A stretch of DNA of 64,000 bases from Spirosoma endophyticum (GTDB lineage Bacteria; Bacteroidota; Bacteroidia; Cytophagales; Spirosomataceae): assembly GCF_900112365.1 (NCBI RefSeq), contig NZ_FOLQ01000001.1, positions 558,001 through 622,000 on the forward strand. Direction: 5' to 3'. The notes beneath the pieces are model-generated. The model searched no databases, was not told the origin of the DNA, and saw only the letters and a list, made by a program, of their open reading frames with translations. The translations under genes and the position numbers were made by a program. Below, one piece after another: positions 34,477-44,384 of this stretch (positions are counted from its first letter, which is position 1; every line of letters starts with the position of its first letter).

Positions 34477-34502
34477 AAGTAGGATGCTTTACATTCTACT
34501 TT
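34477..34502. repeat. Short inverted repeat in the 5' leader of the esterase gene
   Basis: Arms AAAGTAGGATG (34477-34487) and CATTCTACTTT (34492-34502) pair with one wobble around a 4-nt loop, 10 bp upstream of the esterase start codon. It could fold in the leader and affect initiation, or mark the end of the preceding transcription unit. Confidence 0.4.
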
Positions 34503-34574
34503 TGCGGGCATTTTATTTTACGCTAGTCTTGGCTACACAAATTCTCGTTCCCTGGACTATTTGAACGTTTATTA

Positions 34575-35126
34575 TCATACCTGACTCATCCAAAGCGGCC
34601 TGGCGGCCACTACGTTCGTATAGATAGCGCAGTCGGCAGAGTGAGCGCCGGGCAGGTATCCGATGCTCATCAAAAACTCGTTGACGATTTCGCCACCCGT
34701 AAAGCGGAATGTCTTTTTAAAGAGCTTCACCCATTCTTCCTTCGTTTTGGGATGGTGCAGCTCCAGCCATTTTTCAAATGAGCCATGTTCTGCCTGTAAC
34801 TGAAGAATAGTCTTCGCATTGTCAATAGCTGCGTTCACTTTCAGCCGGTTGCGAATGATACCCGGATCAGCTAACAACCGCTCGCGGTCAGCATCGGTGT
34901 AAGCAGCCACGATTTTCAGGTCAAAATTATCGTAGGCTTTTCGGAACGTAGCTTCTTTTTTCAAAATGGTTTCCCAGCTCAAACCGGCCTGGTTAATTTC
35001 CAGCACCAGCCGACAGAACAGTTCATTGTCATCATGGATGGGAAAGCCATACAGATGGTCATGATAAGCTTTGTGTAAGGCTTTTCGCTCTTCGGGCATG
35101 AAGTCAATGGCGCGGCAGTAAGACAT
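34575..35126 (-). CDS. tag: DNA-3-methyladenine glycosylase I
   Basis: This 183-residue base-excision repair enzyme removes 3-methyladenine from alkylated DNA. The whole length matches the TAG family: N-terminal MSYCRAID, the conserved YHDHLYGFPIHDDNELFCRL (family consensus YHDxEWG...D), LEINQAGLSWETILKK, FDLKIVAAYTDADRERLL and the C-terminal histidine/cysteine region with AHSADC. The YHDHLYG form deviates slightly from the common YHDEEWG. It is cytoplasmic and monocistronic. An AlkA-type glycosylase for overlapping damage is at 57321-57938. Confidence 0.93.
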   Translation of the reverse strand: MSYCRAIDFMPEERKALHKAYHDHLYGFPIHDDNELFCRLVLEINQAGLSWETILKKEATFRKAYDNFDLKIVAAYTDADRERLLADPGIIRNRLKVNAAIDNAKTILQLQAEHGSFEKWLELHHPKTKEEWVKLFKKTFRFTGGEIVNEFLMSIGYLPGAHSADCAIYTNVVAARPLWMSQV

Positions 35127-35324
35127 GGACGTTTGATTTAGTTGTCAAAAATACGCCAATAACTGCACCGCAAAACGCTGTCGCGCTTAAAAGAAAGTCG
35201 TCCTCATCCTGGCGTTTGGGGTAGTCCAGAGGAAACAAACGTTTTCATCCATCACCCGGACGCACGCCGTTTATTTTCCATACTAGTTGCGTATACTTTC
35301 AATCTACATTAAGTTTGCGTCGCT

Positions 35325-35353
35325 ATTTATATTTAATCTAAATAAATATAAAT
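35325..35353. promoter_or_regulatory. A/T-rich dyad upstream of the siderophore receptor
   Basis: ATTTATATTTA (35325-35335) and its complement TAAATATAAAT (35343-35353) flank 7 nt. A nested 15-bp dyad TATTTA-ATC-TAAATA lies across the left arm. It lies about 180 bp before the receptor start, in a 405-bp gap without a gene. It could be an operator for a Fur- or DtxR-type iron regulator. This is inference from symmetry and the iron-uptake context. Confidence 0.35.
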
Positions 35354-35531
35354 ATACTGAGTAATGATTGAATGATGGCAAGCACTAGACAGGTGGCCTG
35401 TTGATATCGTGGTTTGACCATACTTCTTTTTTTACCCAGTTCAAATACAAAACCCGGTGCACAGTCGCCAAACGTTACACCGGGTATCCGTCAAATCATT
35501 CTCCAAAACGATTAACAGAGTAAACAAAAGT

Positions 35532-37898
35532 ATGAAACAATTTACGTACTATGGGCGTACGGGCTCACGTAGTGTGTGTCTATTCATTGCGCTATTTCTA
35601 TCACTCAATTTCACCTACGCCGACACTCGACTTTTTGAAGCTGGTCGGGGAAATGTAAGAGGCTTAGTTCAAACTGCCGACGGCAAGCCCGCTGGCTTCG
35701 TCAACGTATCTATTAAAGGACTGAGCAAGGGAACCATCACCAATGAGGATGGTAGCTATTTGATCAAGAACGTATCAGAAGGTGCTCACACCGTAGTGGT
35801 TCAACTGGTTGGTTATGCGCCGGTTGAGCTGAATGTGGACGTTGTCGCCAATGAAATGACGTCCATCCCAGCGATCAGTCTCAACGAAGATTCCAACATA
35901 TTGCAGGAAGTATTGGTGAGAGGAAATGGGAACAAATTTGCCAACAAAGAATCGGATTTCGTGGCTCGCCTGCCCATCAAAAACCTGGAAAATCCTCAGG
36001 TTTATACAGCCGTAAATAAGGAGTTGATCAGTGAGCAGGTGGTCACCGATTTCAAGGACGCGCTGCGGAATGTTCCGGGCGTGGCCCCCAACAATAACCC
36101 GGCCGGGGGAACGGGCGCAACCATTCGGGGATTCAACGCGACCACAACCATTCGAAACGGGATGGCCGTTCAGATTTACCAGTCGGATGTGATCAATCTG
36201 GAACGGGTTGAGGTCATTAAAGGTCCGTCTGGTACGTTGTTTGGCTCCAGCCTGATCAGTTTTGGGGGTTTGATTAACCAGGTGACGAAAAAACCGTTCG
36301 ACACGTTTAAAGGAGAAGTTTCCTATACGGCCGGGAGTTACGAACTGACGCGATTCACGGCGGACATCAACACGCCACTGAACGCGGATAAAACGGTTTT
36401 GTTCCGGGTGAATGCAGCCGCTCATTCGGAAGGTTCTTTCCAGAATTTCGGTCATAACCGGCGGTTTACGGTTACCCCTAGCCTATCCTACAAAGTCGAT
36501 GATCGGCTGTCGTTTAGTTTCGATGCCGAGCTTAATTCAACCAATCGGTCGACGGTAGCGTTTTATCAAACCCTGAACCGAACCTCCTACCGTAATTTCA
36601 AGGACATTCCCGTTGATATCCGAACATCGCTCGGCGGAGAAAATATAGACGCCGATCTTACGTCGCTGAACTACATGGCGGGGGCAAAATACGTGATCAA
36701 TTCCCAATGGACGTCCCAAACGAATCTGGCCGTTGGTAATAATCGCATTGAGCACAGCAATCAGATTTATCCAAACTGGACGAGTGATACAACGTTCAAT
36801 CGTAATGTCTTCAATTACGGACCGCGCATTTTCACGTCCATCAACGCCCAGCAAAATTTTGTGGGAAATTTCCAGATTGGCGGTATGCAAAACCGGTTGC
36901 TGGCGGGGATAGACATCTTCTCATCCACGAGCCAGCTACGGTTCACCAATGTCGGTACGTATGACATCGTCAATACAAAGCGAGCGATTCCGGGCATGGT
37001 GCTGGAAAAAATAGACGCGCTGATTGCCACAAAAGTCAACACAAATTCGGAAACCAAATTAAGCACGTACAGCGCCTATGCGTCTGACGTACTCAACCTG
37101 TCGAAACGGCTGATCGTGATGCTGAGTTTGCGGGTCGACCGCTTTGTGAATAACCCCAGCATTACCGACGGCGTAGCGGCTACCAACAACTATGAGCAGA
37201 CGGCACTGTCGCCCAAGTTTGGCTTTGTCTACCAACTCGTGCCCGATCAGTTGTCGTTTTTCGGGAATTATATGAATGGGTTTCAGAACGTAGCACCCGT
37301 TGTTCAACCCGATGGCGCTACGTCGGTTTTCAAGCCTTTAAATGCAAATCAGTGGGAAGTGGGCCTGAAAGCGGAAGCCTTTAACCGGAAACTAAATGGC
37401 AGTATCAGCTACTATGACATTGCCATTAACAATGCGACCCGGCTGGAAAATAATTTCACGCTACAGGATGGCTCTCAGAAAAGTAAAGGTTACGAAATCG
37501 AGTTGATCGCCAATCCAGTTACGGGCCTTAACATCGTGGCTGGTTATTCGAAGAATGAAAATAAAGTGACCAAAGCGGCCGACTACGTTGGCAATTATGT
37601 CGCGCAGATGCCTACTGACTTTGTTAACCTTTGGCTCAGCTACAAATTTTCTGGTCAGGCGCTGAAGAACCTGGGATTGGGTATCGGTGGCAACTACGTA
37701 TCGGATTGCTATTTCGATCCGGCCAACATCATTACCATTCCCAGCTATACGCTCCTTAACGCATCGGTCTTCTACGATCAGCCGAAGTGGCGCATTACGT
37801 TCAAAGGAAATAACCTGACCAACCAGGCTTATTTCTCAAATTATGGGCTTCCCCAGCCCTTAAAGCAATTCACGGGATCGCTGACATTCAAATTTTAA
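35532..37898 (+). CDS. TonB-dependent siderophore receptor with carboxypeptidase-regulatory-like domain
   Basis: This protein is 788 residues from the ATG at 35532, which begins a plausible signal peptide (MKQFTYYGRTGSRSV then a hydrophobic stretch ending SLNFTYAD). The longer frame from a GTG at 35457 adds an improbable leader. A CarboxypepD_reg-like domain (about 40-120, GNVRGLVQTADGKPAGFVNV) precedes the plug (about 145-260, FKDALRNVPGVAPNNN, ATIRGFNATTTIRNGM, ERVEVIKGPSGTLFG). The barrel ends GLPQPLKQFTGSLTFKF. Plug motifs are those of ferric-siderophore receptors (FhuA/FpvA type). The PepSY membrane gene follows after 103 bp, as in siderophore reductive-uptake loci. Confidence 0.95.
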   Translation: MKQFTYYGRTGSRSVCLFIALFLSLNFTYADTRLFEAGRGNVRGLVQTADGKPAGFVNVSIKGLSKGTITNEDGSYLIKNVSEGAHTVVVQLVGYAPVELNVDVVANEMTSIPAISLNEDSNILQEVLVRGNGNKFANKESDFVARLPIKNLENPQVYTAVNKELISEQVVTDFKDALRNVPGVAPNNNPAGGTGATIRGFNATTTIRNGMAVQIYQSDVINLERVEVIKGPSGTLFGSSLISFGGLINQVTKKPFDTFKGEVSYTAGSYELTRFTADINTPLNADKTVLFRVNAAAHSEGSFQNFGHNRRFTVTPSLSYKVDDRLSFSFDAELNSTNRSTVAFYQTLNRTSYRNFKDIPVDIRTSLGGENIDADLTSLNYMAGAKYVINSQWTSQTNLAVGNNRIEHSNQIYPNWTSDTTFNRNVFNYGPRIFTSINAQQNFVGNFQIGGMQNRLLAGIDIFSSTSQLRFTNVGTYDIVNTKRAIPGMVLEKIDALIATKVNTNSETKLSTYSAYASDVLNLSKRLIVMLSLRVDRFVNNPSITDGVAATNNYEQTALSPKFGFVYQLVPDQLSFFGNYMNGFQNVAPVVQPDGATSVFKPLNANQWEVGLKAEAFNRKLNGSISYYDIAINNATRLENNFTLQDGSQKSKGYEIELIANPVTGLNIVAGYSKNENKVTKAADYVGNYVAQMPTDFVNLWLSYKFSGQALKNLGLGIGGNYVSDCYFDPANIITIPSYTLLNASVFYDQPKWRITFKGNNLTNQAYFSNYGLPQPLKQFTGSLTFKF

Positions 37899-38001
37899 CC
37901 GGCTCTTAGTTACTGATAATCGTATCCACGAGCCGGGCCGCGTTTGGCTTCAGCCCGTGGGTACAATCGAATCACTCACCTAGGTTATAGCTCCACTTTT
38001 C

Positions 38002-39219
38002 ATGAGTAAGTCAAAACGTTCACTTTTCAGGCGAATCAACGCATGGCTCCATTTATGGTTGGGGCTGGCGTCGGGTATCGTCGTTTTTGTTGTCTGCTTG
38101 TGCGCCTGTTTGTGGGTGTTTCGCTACGAAGTCTGGTATTTTACCGAAACCTATCAGCGGATTGAGCCTCAGAATCAGCCCTTCCTGTCGCCATCGGTAT
38201 TACTGAAGAAAGCCCAGGCATTTGCGCAAAAAGCCGAAGGAAAGTCAGTTACGCTAACCGGTATTACGTATGGTGGACCGAATAAATCGGCATTCGTTAA
38301 CTATAAACCAACCGAAGATAAATTCTATGCGCTTTACCTGAATCCGTACACGGGTGAAATCATCCACCGTAAAACAGGCCCATCGACAGCTGAAACGTTT
38401 TTCATTTTTGCCCGCAGTGGCCATAGGTTCTTCTTTCTGCCGCCAAAAATCGGCAGCCCACTGGTCGGCAGCGCCTGTATCATTTTCGTCATTCTGATGA
38501 TTACCGGACTCATCTGGTGGTATCCCAAAAAATGGACGAAGTCGACCCGCGAGAAAAGCTTTGCCATCAAATGGAACGCAAACTGGAAGCGGGTCAACCT
38601 GGACTTGCATAACGTATTAGGCTTCTATTCGCTGCTGGTGTGCATGGCCTTAACGATTTCAGGGATTGTCTACAGCTTTTCCTGGTTCGACAAGGGATAC
38701 CACTGGTTATTAACGGGCAACGCCCAGGACACGCATCATCACACCCGATCGCACGAACACCCCTTATCCGACACGACCATAACCGCTGCTGCTTACTCAA
38801 AACCGGAAGATATTATCTGGCAAAAGATTCGTCGGGAGCTTCCGGGCGATTTAGGTCGGCTGAGCCTGTCCTTTCCGGAGGAAGCCAGAGACCCTTTTGA
38901 AGTGACTATAAACCCGGAGGACGGTACCATTTACAAAACGGTTACCCGATTTTTTGACCGGAACACGCTCAACGAATTACCGTCGGACGAATCGCGACGC
39001 TACGAAGAACTTACAACAGGCGAACAGATTTACCGCTTGAACTTTGATATTCACGTGGGACAGATTCTGGGTCTACCCACGAAAATTCTGGCTTTTTTTG
39101 TCAGTTTAATTGGCGCCAGTTTGCCCGTAACGGGTTTTATCGTCTGGTGGTATCGTGGAAAGAAAAGCGATAAGCGACCTAAAGTTTCCGTTCAACAAAC
39201 AAGTGGCTCGGTGCTCTGA
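38002..39219 (+). CDS. PepSY-associated TM helix protein (iron/siderophore reductase type)
   Basis: This 405-residue inner-membrane protein has four predicted helices: about 14-38 (LWLGLASGIVVFVVCLCACL), 150-175, 205-230 (VLGFYSLLVCMALTISGIVYSF) and 355-385 (KILAFFVSLIGASLPVTGFI). PepSY-type periplasmic regions lie between them (LTGITYGGPNKSAFVNY; RLSLSFPEEARDPFEVTI). A His-rich loop, HHHTRSHEH, about residue 245 could bind metal. Paired conserved histidines in the helices of this family may bind haem. Such proteins are thought to help release iron from siderophores in the periplasm. Its position behind a siderophore receptor supports this role. Confidence 0.9.
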   Translation: MSKSKRSLFRRINAWLHLWLGLASGIVVFVVCLCACLWVFRYEVWYFTETYQRIEPQNQPFLSPSVLLKKAQAFAQKAEGKSVTLTGITYGGPNKSAFVNYKPTEDKFYALYLNPYTGEIIHRKTGPSTAETFFIFARSGHRFFFLPPKIGSPLVGSACIIFVILMITGLIWWYPKKWTKSTREKSFAIKWNANWKRVNLDLHNVLGFYSLLVCMALTISGIVYSFSWFDKGYHWLLTGNAQDTHHHTRSHEHPLSDTTITAAAYSKPEDIIWQKIRRELPGDLGRLSLSFPEEARDPFEVTINPEDGTIYKTVTRFFDRNTLNELPSDESRRYEELTTGEQIYRLNFDIHVGQILGLPTKILAFFVSLIGASLPVTGFIVWWYRGKKSDKRPKVSVQQTSGSVL

Positions 39220-39296
39220 TAACGTTTTGCTATCAGGGAAACTGACAAGTTAAGTCTGAGAAGGGAAGCCATGCAACAAAAGCATAGAAATCAATA

Positions 39297-39361
39297 TAGG
39301 ATTTTCGCTTGGAGCCGGGCCACTGTTTTGAACTCTGGCCCGACTCCAGGCGAAAATCCTA
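39297..39361. terminator. 26-bp inverted repeat at a convergent junction
   Basis: The arms 39297-39322 and 39336-39361 match with two mismatches in 26 bp (core TAGGATTTTCGC / GCGAAAATCCTA) and a 13-nt loop. It lies between the convergent PepSY and formaldehyde dehydrogenase genes and probably serves both as terminator. Confidence 0.75.
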
Positions 39362-39411
39362 CAACATAAAATAGTCTGGTTTGGAGACTTCGTGTTTCAG
39401 CACCTGCAAAC

Positions 39412-40602
39412 TCAGTTCGGGATCAGCCCGTGGGGATCGATTACGAATTTTTTAGCGGCACCTTTATCAAAATCCTGATAGCCTTTCGGTGCTTTGTCCA
39501 GACTGATCACCTCCACGTTTACGGCTTTGGCAATCTGGATTTTATCGTACAGAATAGTATTCATCAACTGCCGATGGTATTTCATTACGGGTGTCTGTCC
39601 CGTAAAAAATGAGTGCGATTTCGCCCAGCCCAGCCCGATGCGAATACTCAGGCTACCTTCCTGAGCAGCCTTGTCTTTTGCCCCTGGATCGCCGGTAACA
39701 TACAGGCCCGGAATACCAATGGCACCACCCGCACGGGTGATGGTCATGGCCGCATTCAGAACGGTGGCTGGCTGCTCGGCATCCGCTCCGGCTCCGTGAC
39801 CCTTGGCTTCAAAGCCCACACAATCGATGACCGAATCAACTTCAGGTACACCAACGAGTTGGGCAATCTGATCGGCCAGTGGGGTTTCACTACGTAAATC
39901 GATGGGTTCACAACCAAAGCTTTTGGCCTGCTCCAGTCGCTCGGGAATCATATCGCCAACCATCACGACGGCCGCACCCAGCAAATGACAGGATGCCGCG
40001 CAGGCCAATCCCACGGGACCGGCACCAGCCACATACACGATCGATCCCGGCCCTACGCCTGCTGTCACGGCACCGTGATAACCCGTTGGGAAAATGTCGG
40101 AAAGCAGTGTCAGATCCCGGATTTTAGCCATAGCCTGATCTTTGTCCGGAAATTTGAGCAGATTAAAGTCAGCGTAGGGCACCATAACGTATTCAGCCTG
40201 CCCGCCAATCCATCCACCCATATCGACATACCCATACGCACCGCCCGCCCTACCGGGGTTAACATTCAGGCAAATGCCCGTTTGGCCCGCTTTGCAGTTC
40301 CGGCAGCGCCCACAGGCAATGTTGAAGGGCACCGATACCAGATCACCTTCTTTAATAAATTCGACATCACGACCCGCTTCAATGACTAGTCCTGTGATTT
40401 CGTGCCCCAGCACCAGACCTGCCGGGGCCGTTGTCCGACCCCGTACCATGTGCTGATCACTACCGCATATGTTGGTCGATACGATTTGCAAAATAACCCC
40501 GTGTTCGCATTTACGGTCGCCCAGCGCCAGTTTCGGGTAGTCAATTGACTGAACCTCCACTACACCAGGGCTGATGTAGGCAACACCATGATTATGACAC
40601 AT
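39412..40602 (-). CDS. fdhA: Glutathione-independent formaldehyde dehydrogenase (zinc MDR family)
   Basis: This 396-residue zinc-dependent NAD-linked dehydrogenase is of the Pseudomonas putida FdhA type, which oxidises formaldehyde to formate without glutathione. Catalytic zinc ligands are in NICGSDQH and GHEITG, and structural zinc cysteines in CGRCRNCKAGQTGIC. The family insert GRAGGAYGYVDMGGWIGGQ is followed by the Rossmann motif YVAGAGPVGLACAAS and the typical DCVGFEAKGHG. Length is normal. A GlcG/HbpS gene lies 63 bp upstream on the same strand, and an AraC regulator diverges from that gene, so the three probably form an inducible aldehyde-response unit. Confidence 0.93.
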   Translation of the reverse strand: MCHNHGVAYISPGVVEVQSIDYPKLALGDRKCEHGVILQIVSTNICGSDQHMVRGRTTAPAGLVLGHEITGLVIEAGRDVEFIKEGDLVSVPFNIACGRCRNCKAGQTGICLNVNPGRAGGAYGYVDMGGWIGGQAEYVMVPYADFNLLKFPDKDQAMAKIRDLTLLSDIFPTGYHGAVTAGVGPGSIVYVAGAGPVGLACAASCHLLGAAVVMVGDMIPERLEQAKSFGCEPIDLRSETPLADQIAQLVGVPEVDSVIDCVGFEAKGHGAGADAEQPATVLNAAMTITRAGGAIGIPGLYVTGDPGAKDKAAQEGSLSIRIGLGWAKSHSFFTGQTPVMKYHRQLMNTILYDKIQIAKAVNVEVISLDKAPKGYQDFDKGAAKKFVIDPHGLIPN

Positions 40603-40665
40603 AGTAGTAAGGGTTTAAAAGGTTTAGTAGTAGGGTAAAAGCTGATTTTCGGATGCCCTTACCGA

Positions 40666-41070
40666 TTACTGGCTGAGGGCATCTACACCGGCCTGGGCAA
40701 CGGTGTTATCGTTTTCGACGGTGCTTCCCGACACCCCAATAGCCCCAATAATGACCCCTTCGCCGTTTTTGATGGGGATACCGCCCGGAAATGTAATCAG
40801 CCCGCCATTCGAGTGTTCAATATTGTAGAGCGAACCGCCGGGCTGCGAAAGTTTGCCGACCTCTCCGGTTGGCATATCAAAATAGCGGGCTGTACGCGCT
40901 TTCTTTTGCGCAATATCAACCGAGCCGAGCCAGGCTCCGTCCATACGGGCAAACGCGACCAGGTTGGCCCCAGCATCAACGACCGCGATATTCATTAACG
41001 TATTGATTTCAACGGCTTTGGCTTTAGCGGCTTTGACGGCCGCTTCGGCCTGTTCTAAGGTAATACCCAT
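40666..41070 (-). CDS. GlcG/HbpS family haem-binding-like protein
   Basis: This protein is 134 residues from the ATG at 41070 ([20 protein letters not shown]), the usual family start; a longer frame to 41145 adds an unlikely leader. The GlcG/HbpS fold is supported by [38 protein letters not shown] and [13 protein letters not shown]. Members bind haem or small ligands, and some are accessory to oxidation operons, but their biochemical role is unclear. It lies directly upstream of fdhA and diverges from an AraC regulator across a 198-bp gap that must hold both promoters. Confidence 0.9.
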   Translation of the reverse strand: MGITLEQAEAAVKAAKAKAVEINTLMNIAVVDAGANLVAFARMDGAWLGSVDIAQKKARTARYFDMPTGEVGKLSQPGGSLYNIEHSNGGLITFPGGIPIKNGEGVIIGAIGVSGSTVENDNTVAQAGVDALSQ

Positions 41071-41268
41071 AATTTTAACTGGTGAATGTGCTAAAATGAA
41101 TTGGTGAACAAACTTGAATTTTAAATGTATAACAAAGCTATGCATTCGGTTTTCCAGTCCAGTTACACTATAATCCCAATGAGTGTTACTATTGTCCAGT
41201 TCTATTGTGTGGATTGCCGTACAAATTGCCCAAATTCGTAGTTTACAGAAGAAATCTCCTACACGCCC

Positions 41269-42192
41269 ATGGCCAGTAAATATGCTTTAGATCTCATCAA
41301 CCTGTCGGATGCCAGTAAGCTGACTTCACTGGTCGAGAACCGCCGGGTATTCACCTTAAACCAGTGTGAGTTAAATATTTTCGAGACCTATAAACCCTGC
41401 TCCGATGTGGTGCTGTCCTACAACGGATTGGTCATTACCAGCATGATGCGCGGACGGAAGGTGATGTATTTATCGGAAAATCCAGGGTTCAATTTTTTAC
41501 CCGGCGAAACGGTAATCCTTCCCGAAGGGGTATCGATGAAAGTCGATTTTCCGGAAGCCGATGCCAAACATCCGGTTCAGTGTGCCACCATCGCGCTGGA
41601 CTGGGCTGTCGTTGAGCAGACACTGGATTTCCTTAACGAGCACTACCCCCGCCCAGGCAATAGCCCCGACTGGAAACTGAATTTTAGTCAGTACCATTTT
41701 TACAATAACCGGGAGCTGACGAACGTAATGAACCGACTGATCAACATCAGTATGGAAGATGACCTGGCTAAAGATGCGCTGGCGGATCTCACCCTGAAAT
41801 CGTTGCTGATCCGGGTTATTCAAACGCAGAATATGGCCATGATCGAAGATGGTTTACCAGCCAATAATCGGTTCGAGTCGGTCGTCAATTATATCCGCGA
41901 ACACCTGACCAAAAAGATCAGTATCGACGTATTGTGCCAGAAGGCCTGCATGAGCAAGTCCAACTTCTTTCGCTCTTTTAAGGACGTATTTGGCCTGTCG
42001 CCGGTCGAGTTTATTATTCGGGAGCGGATCAGCCTGGCCCGTCGGTTGCTGGCAAATCCGGCCCTGAGCGTGTCGGAAGTAAGTGACCAGGTTGGCTTCA
42101 ACAATCCCCATTATTTTTCGCGTCTTTTCAAACTGCTGGAAGGTATCACCCCTAAATCATATCGTCAACACATGATTGAAGCAGAGGAATGA
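41269..42192 (+). CDS. AraC family transcriptional regulator (AraC_N type)
   Basis: This 307-residue protein has an N-terminal AraC_N-type ligand or interaction domain (about 20-185, [20 protein letters not shown]) and a C-terminal double helix-turn-helix (about 205-300). The latter includes [40 protein letters not shown] and [20 protein letters not shown]. It diverges from the GlcG-fdhA pair and is the probable activator of those genes, in answer to an aldehyde or alcohol. That link is by position only. Confidence 0.92.
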   Translation: MASKYALDLINLSDASKLTSLVENRRVFTLNQCELNIFETYKPCSDVVLSYNGLVITSMMRGRKVMYLSENPGFNFLPGETVILPEGVSMKVDFPEADAKHPVQCATIALDWAVVEQTLDFLNEHYPRPGNSPDWKLNFSQYHFYNNRELTNVMNRLINISMEDDLAKDALADLTLKSLLIRVIQTQNMAMIEDGLPANNRFESVVNYIREHLTKKISIDVLCQKACMSKSNFFRSFKDVFGLSPVEFIIRERISLARRLLANPALSVSEVSDQVGFNNPHYFSRLFKLLEGITPKSYRQHMIEAEE

Positions 42193-42225
42193 TGTCTGAG
42201 AAACTATTCGTGTGGCGGGAATGCG

Positions 42226-43143
42226 TCAGTTAAACGATTGCCGGAATGCGATCGGTGATACGTTCGTCTTGCGTTTGAAGATTTTATTGAACGACTGCGG
42301 GTGCTCAAAGCCGAGTTGATAAGCGACTTCGGCGGTTGTCAGGGCATTTGTACTTAACAACTCTTTTGCCTTGTCAATCAGTTTATTGTGAATATGTTGC
42401 TGGGTATTCTGACCCGTTAAGGAACGTAGCATATCACTTAAATAGTGGGGCGATACGTTCAATTGCTCAGATAGGTACTGAACCGTTGGCAGGCCGTCTG
42501 TCAACGGTTTCCGGCTATCAAAATAAGCAGACAGCAAGGTTTCCAGCCGGGTAAGTATGTCGTGATTGGCGGCTTTGCGGGTAATGAACTGGCGGTTATA
42601 AAACCGGTTGCTGTAATTGAGCAGTAATTCGATCTGCGAGACAATTACATCCTGGCTATACTGATCAATGGGTAACGCCAGCTCTTCGCCAATGCTTCTG
42701 AACACGCCCATAATGGTCTCTCTTTCCTTTTCCGAAAGATGCAGGGCTTCATTGGATGAGTATAAAAAGAACCCATAGTTCTTGATGGTTTTCCCCAGCG
42801 GATACGGACGAAGAAAATCAGGATGAATCATCAGCGAAAAACCTTCATCATACCGTTGACCATCGACACGGGAAATCAACTGATTCGGCGAAACAAAACA
42901 GAGTCCACCTTCATCAAAATCATAATAAGTCTGGCCGTATGGCACCTGACCCGTAAACTGCTTTATATACGAAATCTTGTACAGATTCGTCATCAACCCC
43001 TTCCCTAACTCAGTCATATCTGCTTTCATGTCCTGAAAATTGCTCAGGCTCACCAGCGGATGCAACGGCTTGGGCAACCCCAGCGCTTTGTGCAGTTCAG
43101 CGATGGAATTGAAGATGTAGGGTGGCTTTGGCTCTTTTTTCAT
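42226..43143 (-). CDS. AraC family transcriptional regulator
   Basis: This 305-residue protein has a variable N-terminal cupin-like sensor half (FDEGGLCFVSPNQLISRVDG) and a C-terminal AraC DNA-binding domain (about 205-300, LSEQLNVSPHYLSDMLRSLT and AYQLGFEHPQSFNKIFKRKT). It lies 84 bp downstream of the alcohol dehydrogenase gene on the same strand, with a palindrome between. Regulators of this kind often control an adjacent short-chain or zinc dehydrogenase. It converges with the AraC gene at 41269; the two stop codons are about 33 bp apart. Confidence 0.92.
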   Translation of the reverse strand: MKKEPKPPYIFNSIAELHKALGLPKPLHPLVSLSNFQDMKADMTELGKGLMTNLYKISYIKQFTGQVPYGQTYYDFDEGGLCFVSPNQLISRVDGQRYDEGFSLMIHPDFLRPYPLGKTIKNYGFFLYSSNEALHLSEKERETIMGVFRSIGEELALPIDQYSQDVIVSQIELLLNYSNRFYNRQFITRKAANHDILTRLETLLSAYFDSRKPLTDGLPTVQYLSEQLNVSPHYLSDMLRSLTGQNTQQHIHNKLIDKAKELLSTNALTTAEVAYQLGFEHPQSFNKIFKRKTNVSPIAFRQSFN

Positions 43144-43153
43144 AAGTCCTTTA

Positions 43154-43225
43154 ATAGAACGCAGATTTTTATGATCAGTTTGATTAAAATAAGATCTTAA
43201 AGCATCATGATAATCTGCGTTCTAT
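43154..43225. repeat. 22-bp inverted repeat between alcohol dehydrogenase and AraC genes
   Basis: The arms 43154-43175 and 43204-43225 are complementary with two mismatches (core ATAGAACGCAGATT). The element fills nearly the whole gap between two co-directional genes and ends 3 bp before the dehydrogenase stop codon. Confidence 0.75.
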
Positions 43226-43227
43226 GG

Positions 43228-44268
43228 CTATAAGGTTGCCATATCAATCACAAAACGGTACAACACATCCCCTTTCAACATGCGGTCGAATGCAGTATGA
43301 ATGTCTTTGATGTTAATCAATTCAATGTCGGAAACAATGTTGTGCTCAGCGCAAAAATCCAGCATTTCCTGGGTTTCGGGCAAGCCACCCGCTCCCGAAC
43401 CGGATACGACTTTATTTCCTGTGGCCAGCGTAAACGACGAAAGCTGCCAGGGTTCGGCAGGCATACCGACGTTGATATAAACGCCATTGGTTTTTAAAAG
43501 TGCGAGATACGGATTAAGATCATGATTGGCAGCTACCGTATCAACAATAAAGTGGAACGAACGTAGTGTCGACTTCATTTGCTCCTCATCTTTCGTGACG
43601 ACAAAATGATGTGCACCCAGCTTTTTGGCCGCTTCTTCCTTGCCGGGCGATGTGCTCAACACCGTTACCTCCGCCCCAAAGGCTACGCCGAATTTTACGG
43701 CCATATGGCCTAATCCACCCAGCCCAACGACAGCCAGTTTATGCCCCTCACCCACCTTCCACCTACGTAGTGGCGAATACGTTGTGATGCCCGCACACAG
43801 CAGGGGTGCCACCGCAGCAAAGTCTAGCTTTTCGGAGACATGATGGGCAAAATCTTCATTCAGCACGATGTTGTTGGCATAGCCACCATAGGCAGGCATA
43901 TTGTAGTGGTCCAGATTGTTGTAGGTCACCACCGGACTAACGGCGCAAAACTGCTCCTGTCCATTTTTGCAGTCCTCGCACGCCCGGCACGAATCGACCA
44001 TGACACCCACCGCAGCCCGGTCGCCGGTTTTGAATTTGGTTACGTGGTTGCCGACTTGCGAAACAATACCGACAATTTCATGACCGGGCACCATCGGAAA
44101 CAGACCGGGGAACCACTCGTTACGTGTCAGATGAACATCGGTATGACAAACCCCACAGTAGGCAATGTCGATCAATACGTCGTGCAGGCCAACATCCCGT
44201 CGTTCAAAATCCCAGGGGGCTAAATCCGTTTCAGCACTTTGCGCTGCATATCCTTTCGAGTGAATCAT
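43228..44268 (-). CDS. NAD(P)-dependent zinc alcohol dehydrogenase (YahK/cinnamyl-alcohol-dehydrogenase type)
   Basis: This 346-residue MDR enzyme converts alcohols and aldehydes. Catalytic zinc ligands are in YCGVCHTDVHLTRNEW and PGHEIVGIV, and structural zinc cysteines in CRACEDCKNGQEQFC. The nucleotide-binding motif is GLGGLGHMAVKFG, with LSTS after the second strand suggesting NADP preference. The C-terminal segment VVSGSGAGGLPETQEMLDFC is typical of the YahK/CAD branch. It is cytoplasmic and probably serves broad aldehyde reduction. The AraC gene downstream may regulate it. Confidence 0.93.
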   Translation of the reverse strand: MIHSKGYAAQSAETDLAPWDFERRDVGLHDVLIDIAYCGVCHTDVHLTRNEWFPGLFPMVPGHEIVGIVSQVGNHVTKFKTGDRAAVGVMVDSCRACEDCKNGQEQFCAVSPVVTYNNLDHYNMPAYGGYANNIVLNEDFAHHVSEKLDFAAVAPLLCAGITTYSPLRRWKVGEGHKLAVVGLGGLGHMAVKFGVAFGAEVTVLSTSPGKEEAAKKLGAHHFVVTKDEEQMKSTLRSFHFIVDTVAANHDLNPYLALLKTNGVYINVGMPAEPWQLSSFTLATGNKVVSGSGAGGLPETQEMLDFCAEHNIVSDIELINIKDIHTAFDRMLKGDVLYRFVIDMATL

Positions 44269-44384
44269 AATCGCTGTTATCTAACTTACGACCACAAAGG
44301 TCACTGCTTGCAACGCGCAGACTGTAGCCAAACCCACGGATGTTGTAGCCAAAATGAAGCGGAAACGGTGTCTACCAATTCTCG

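Noticed and set aside
35457..35531. 25-codon N-terminal extension of the siderophore receptor from a GTG
   Set aside because: The extension places a polar, basic leader before a good signal peptide that begins at the ATG at 35532.
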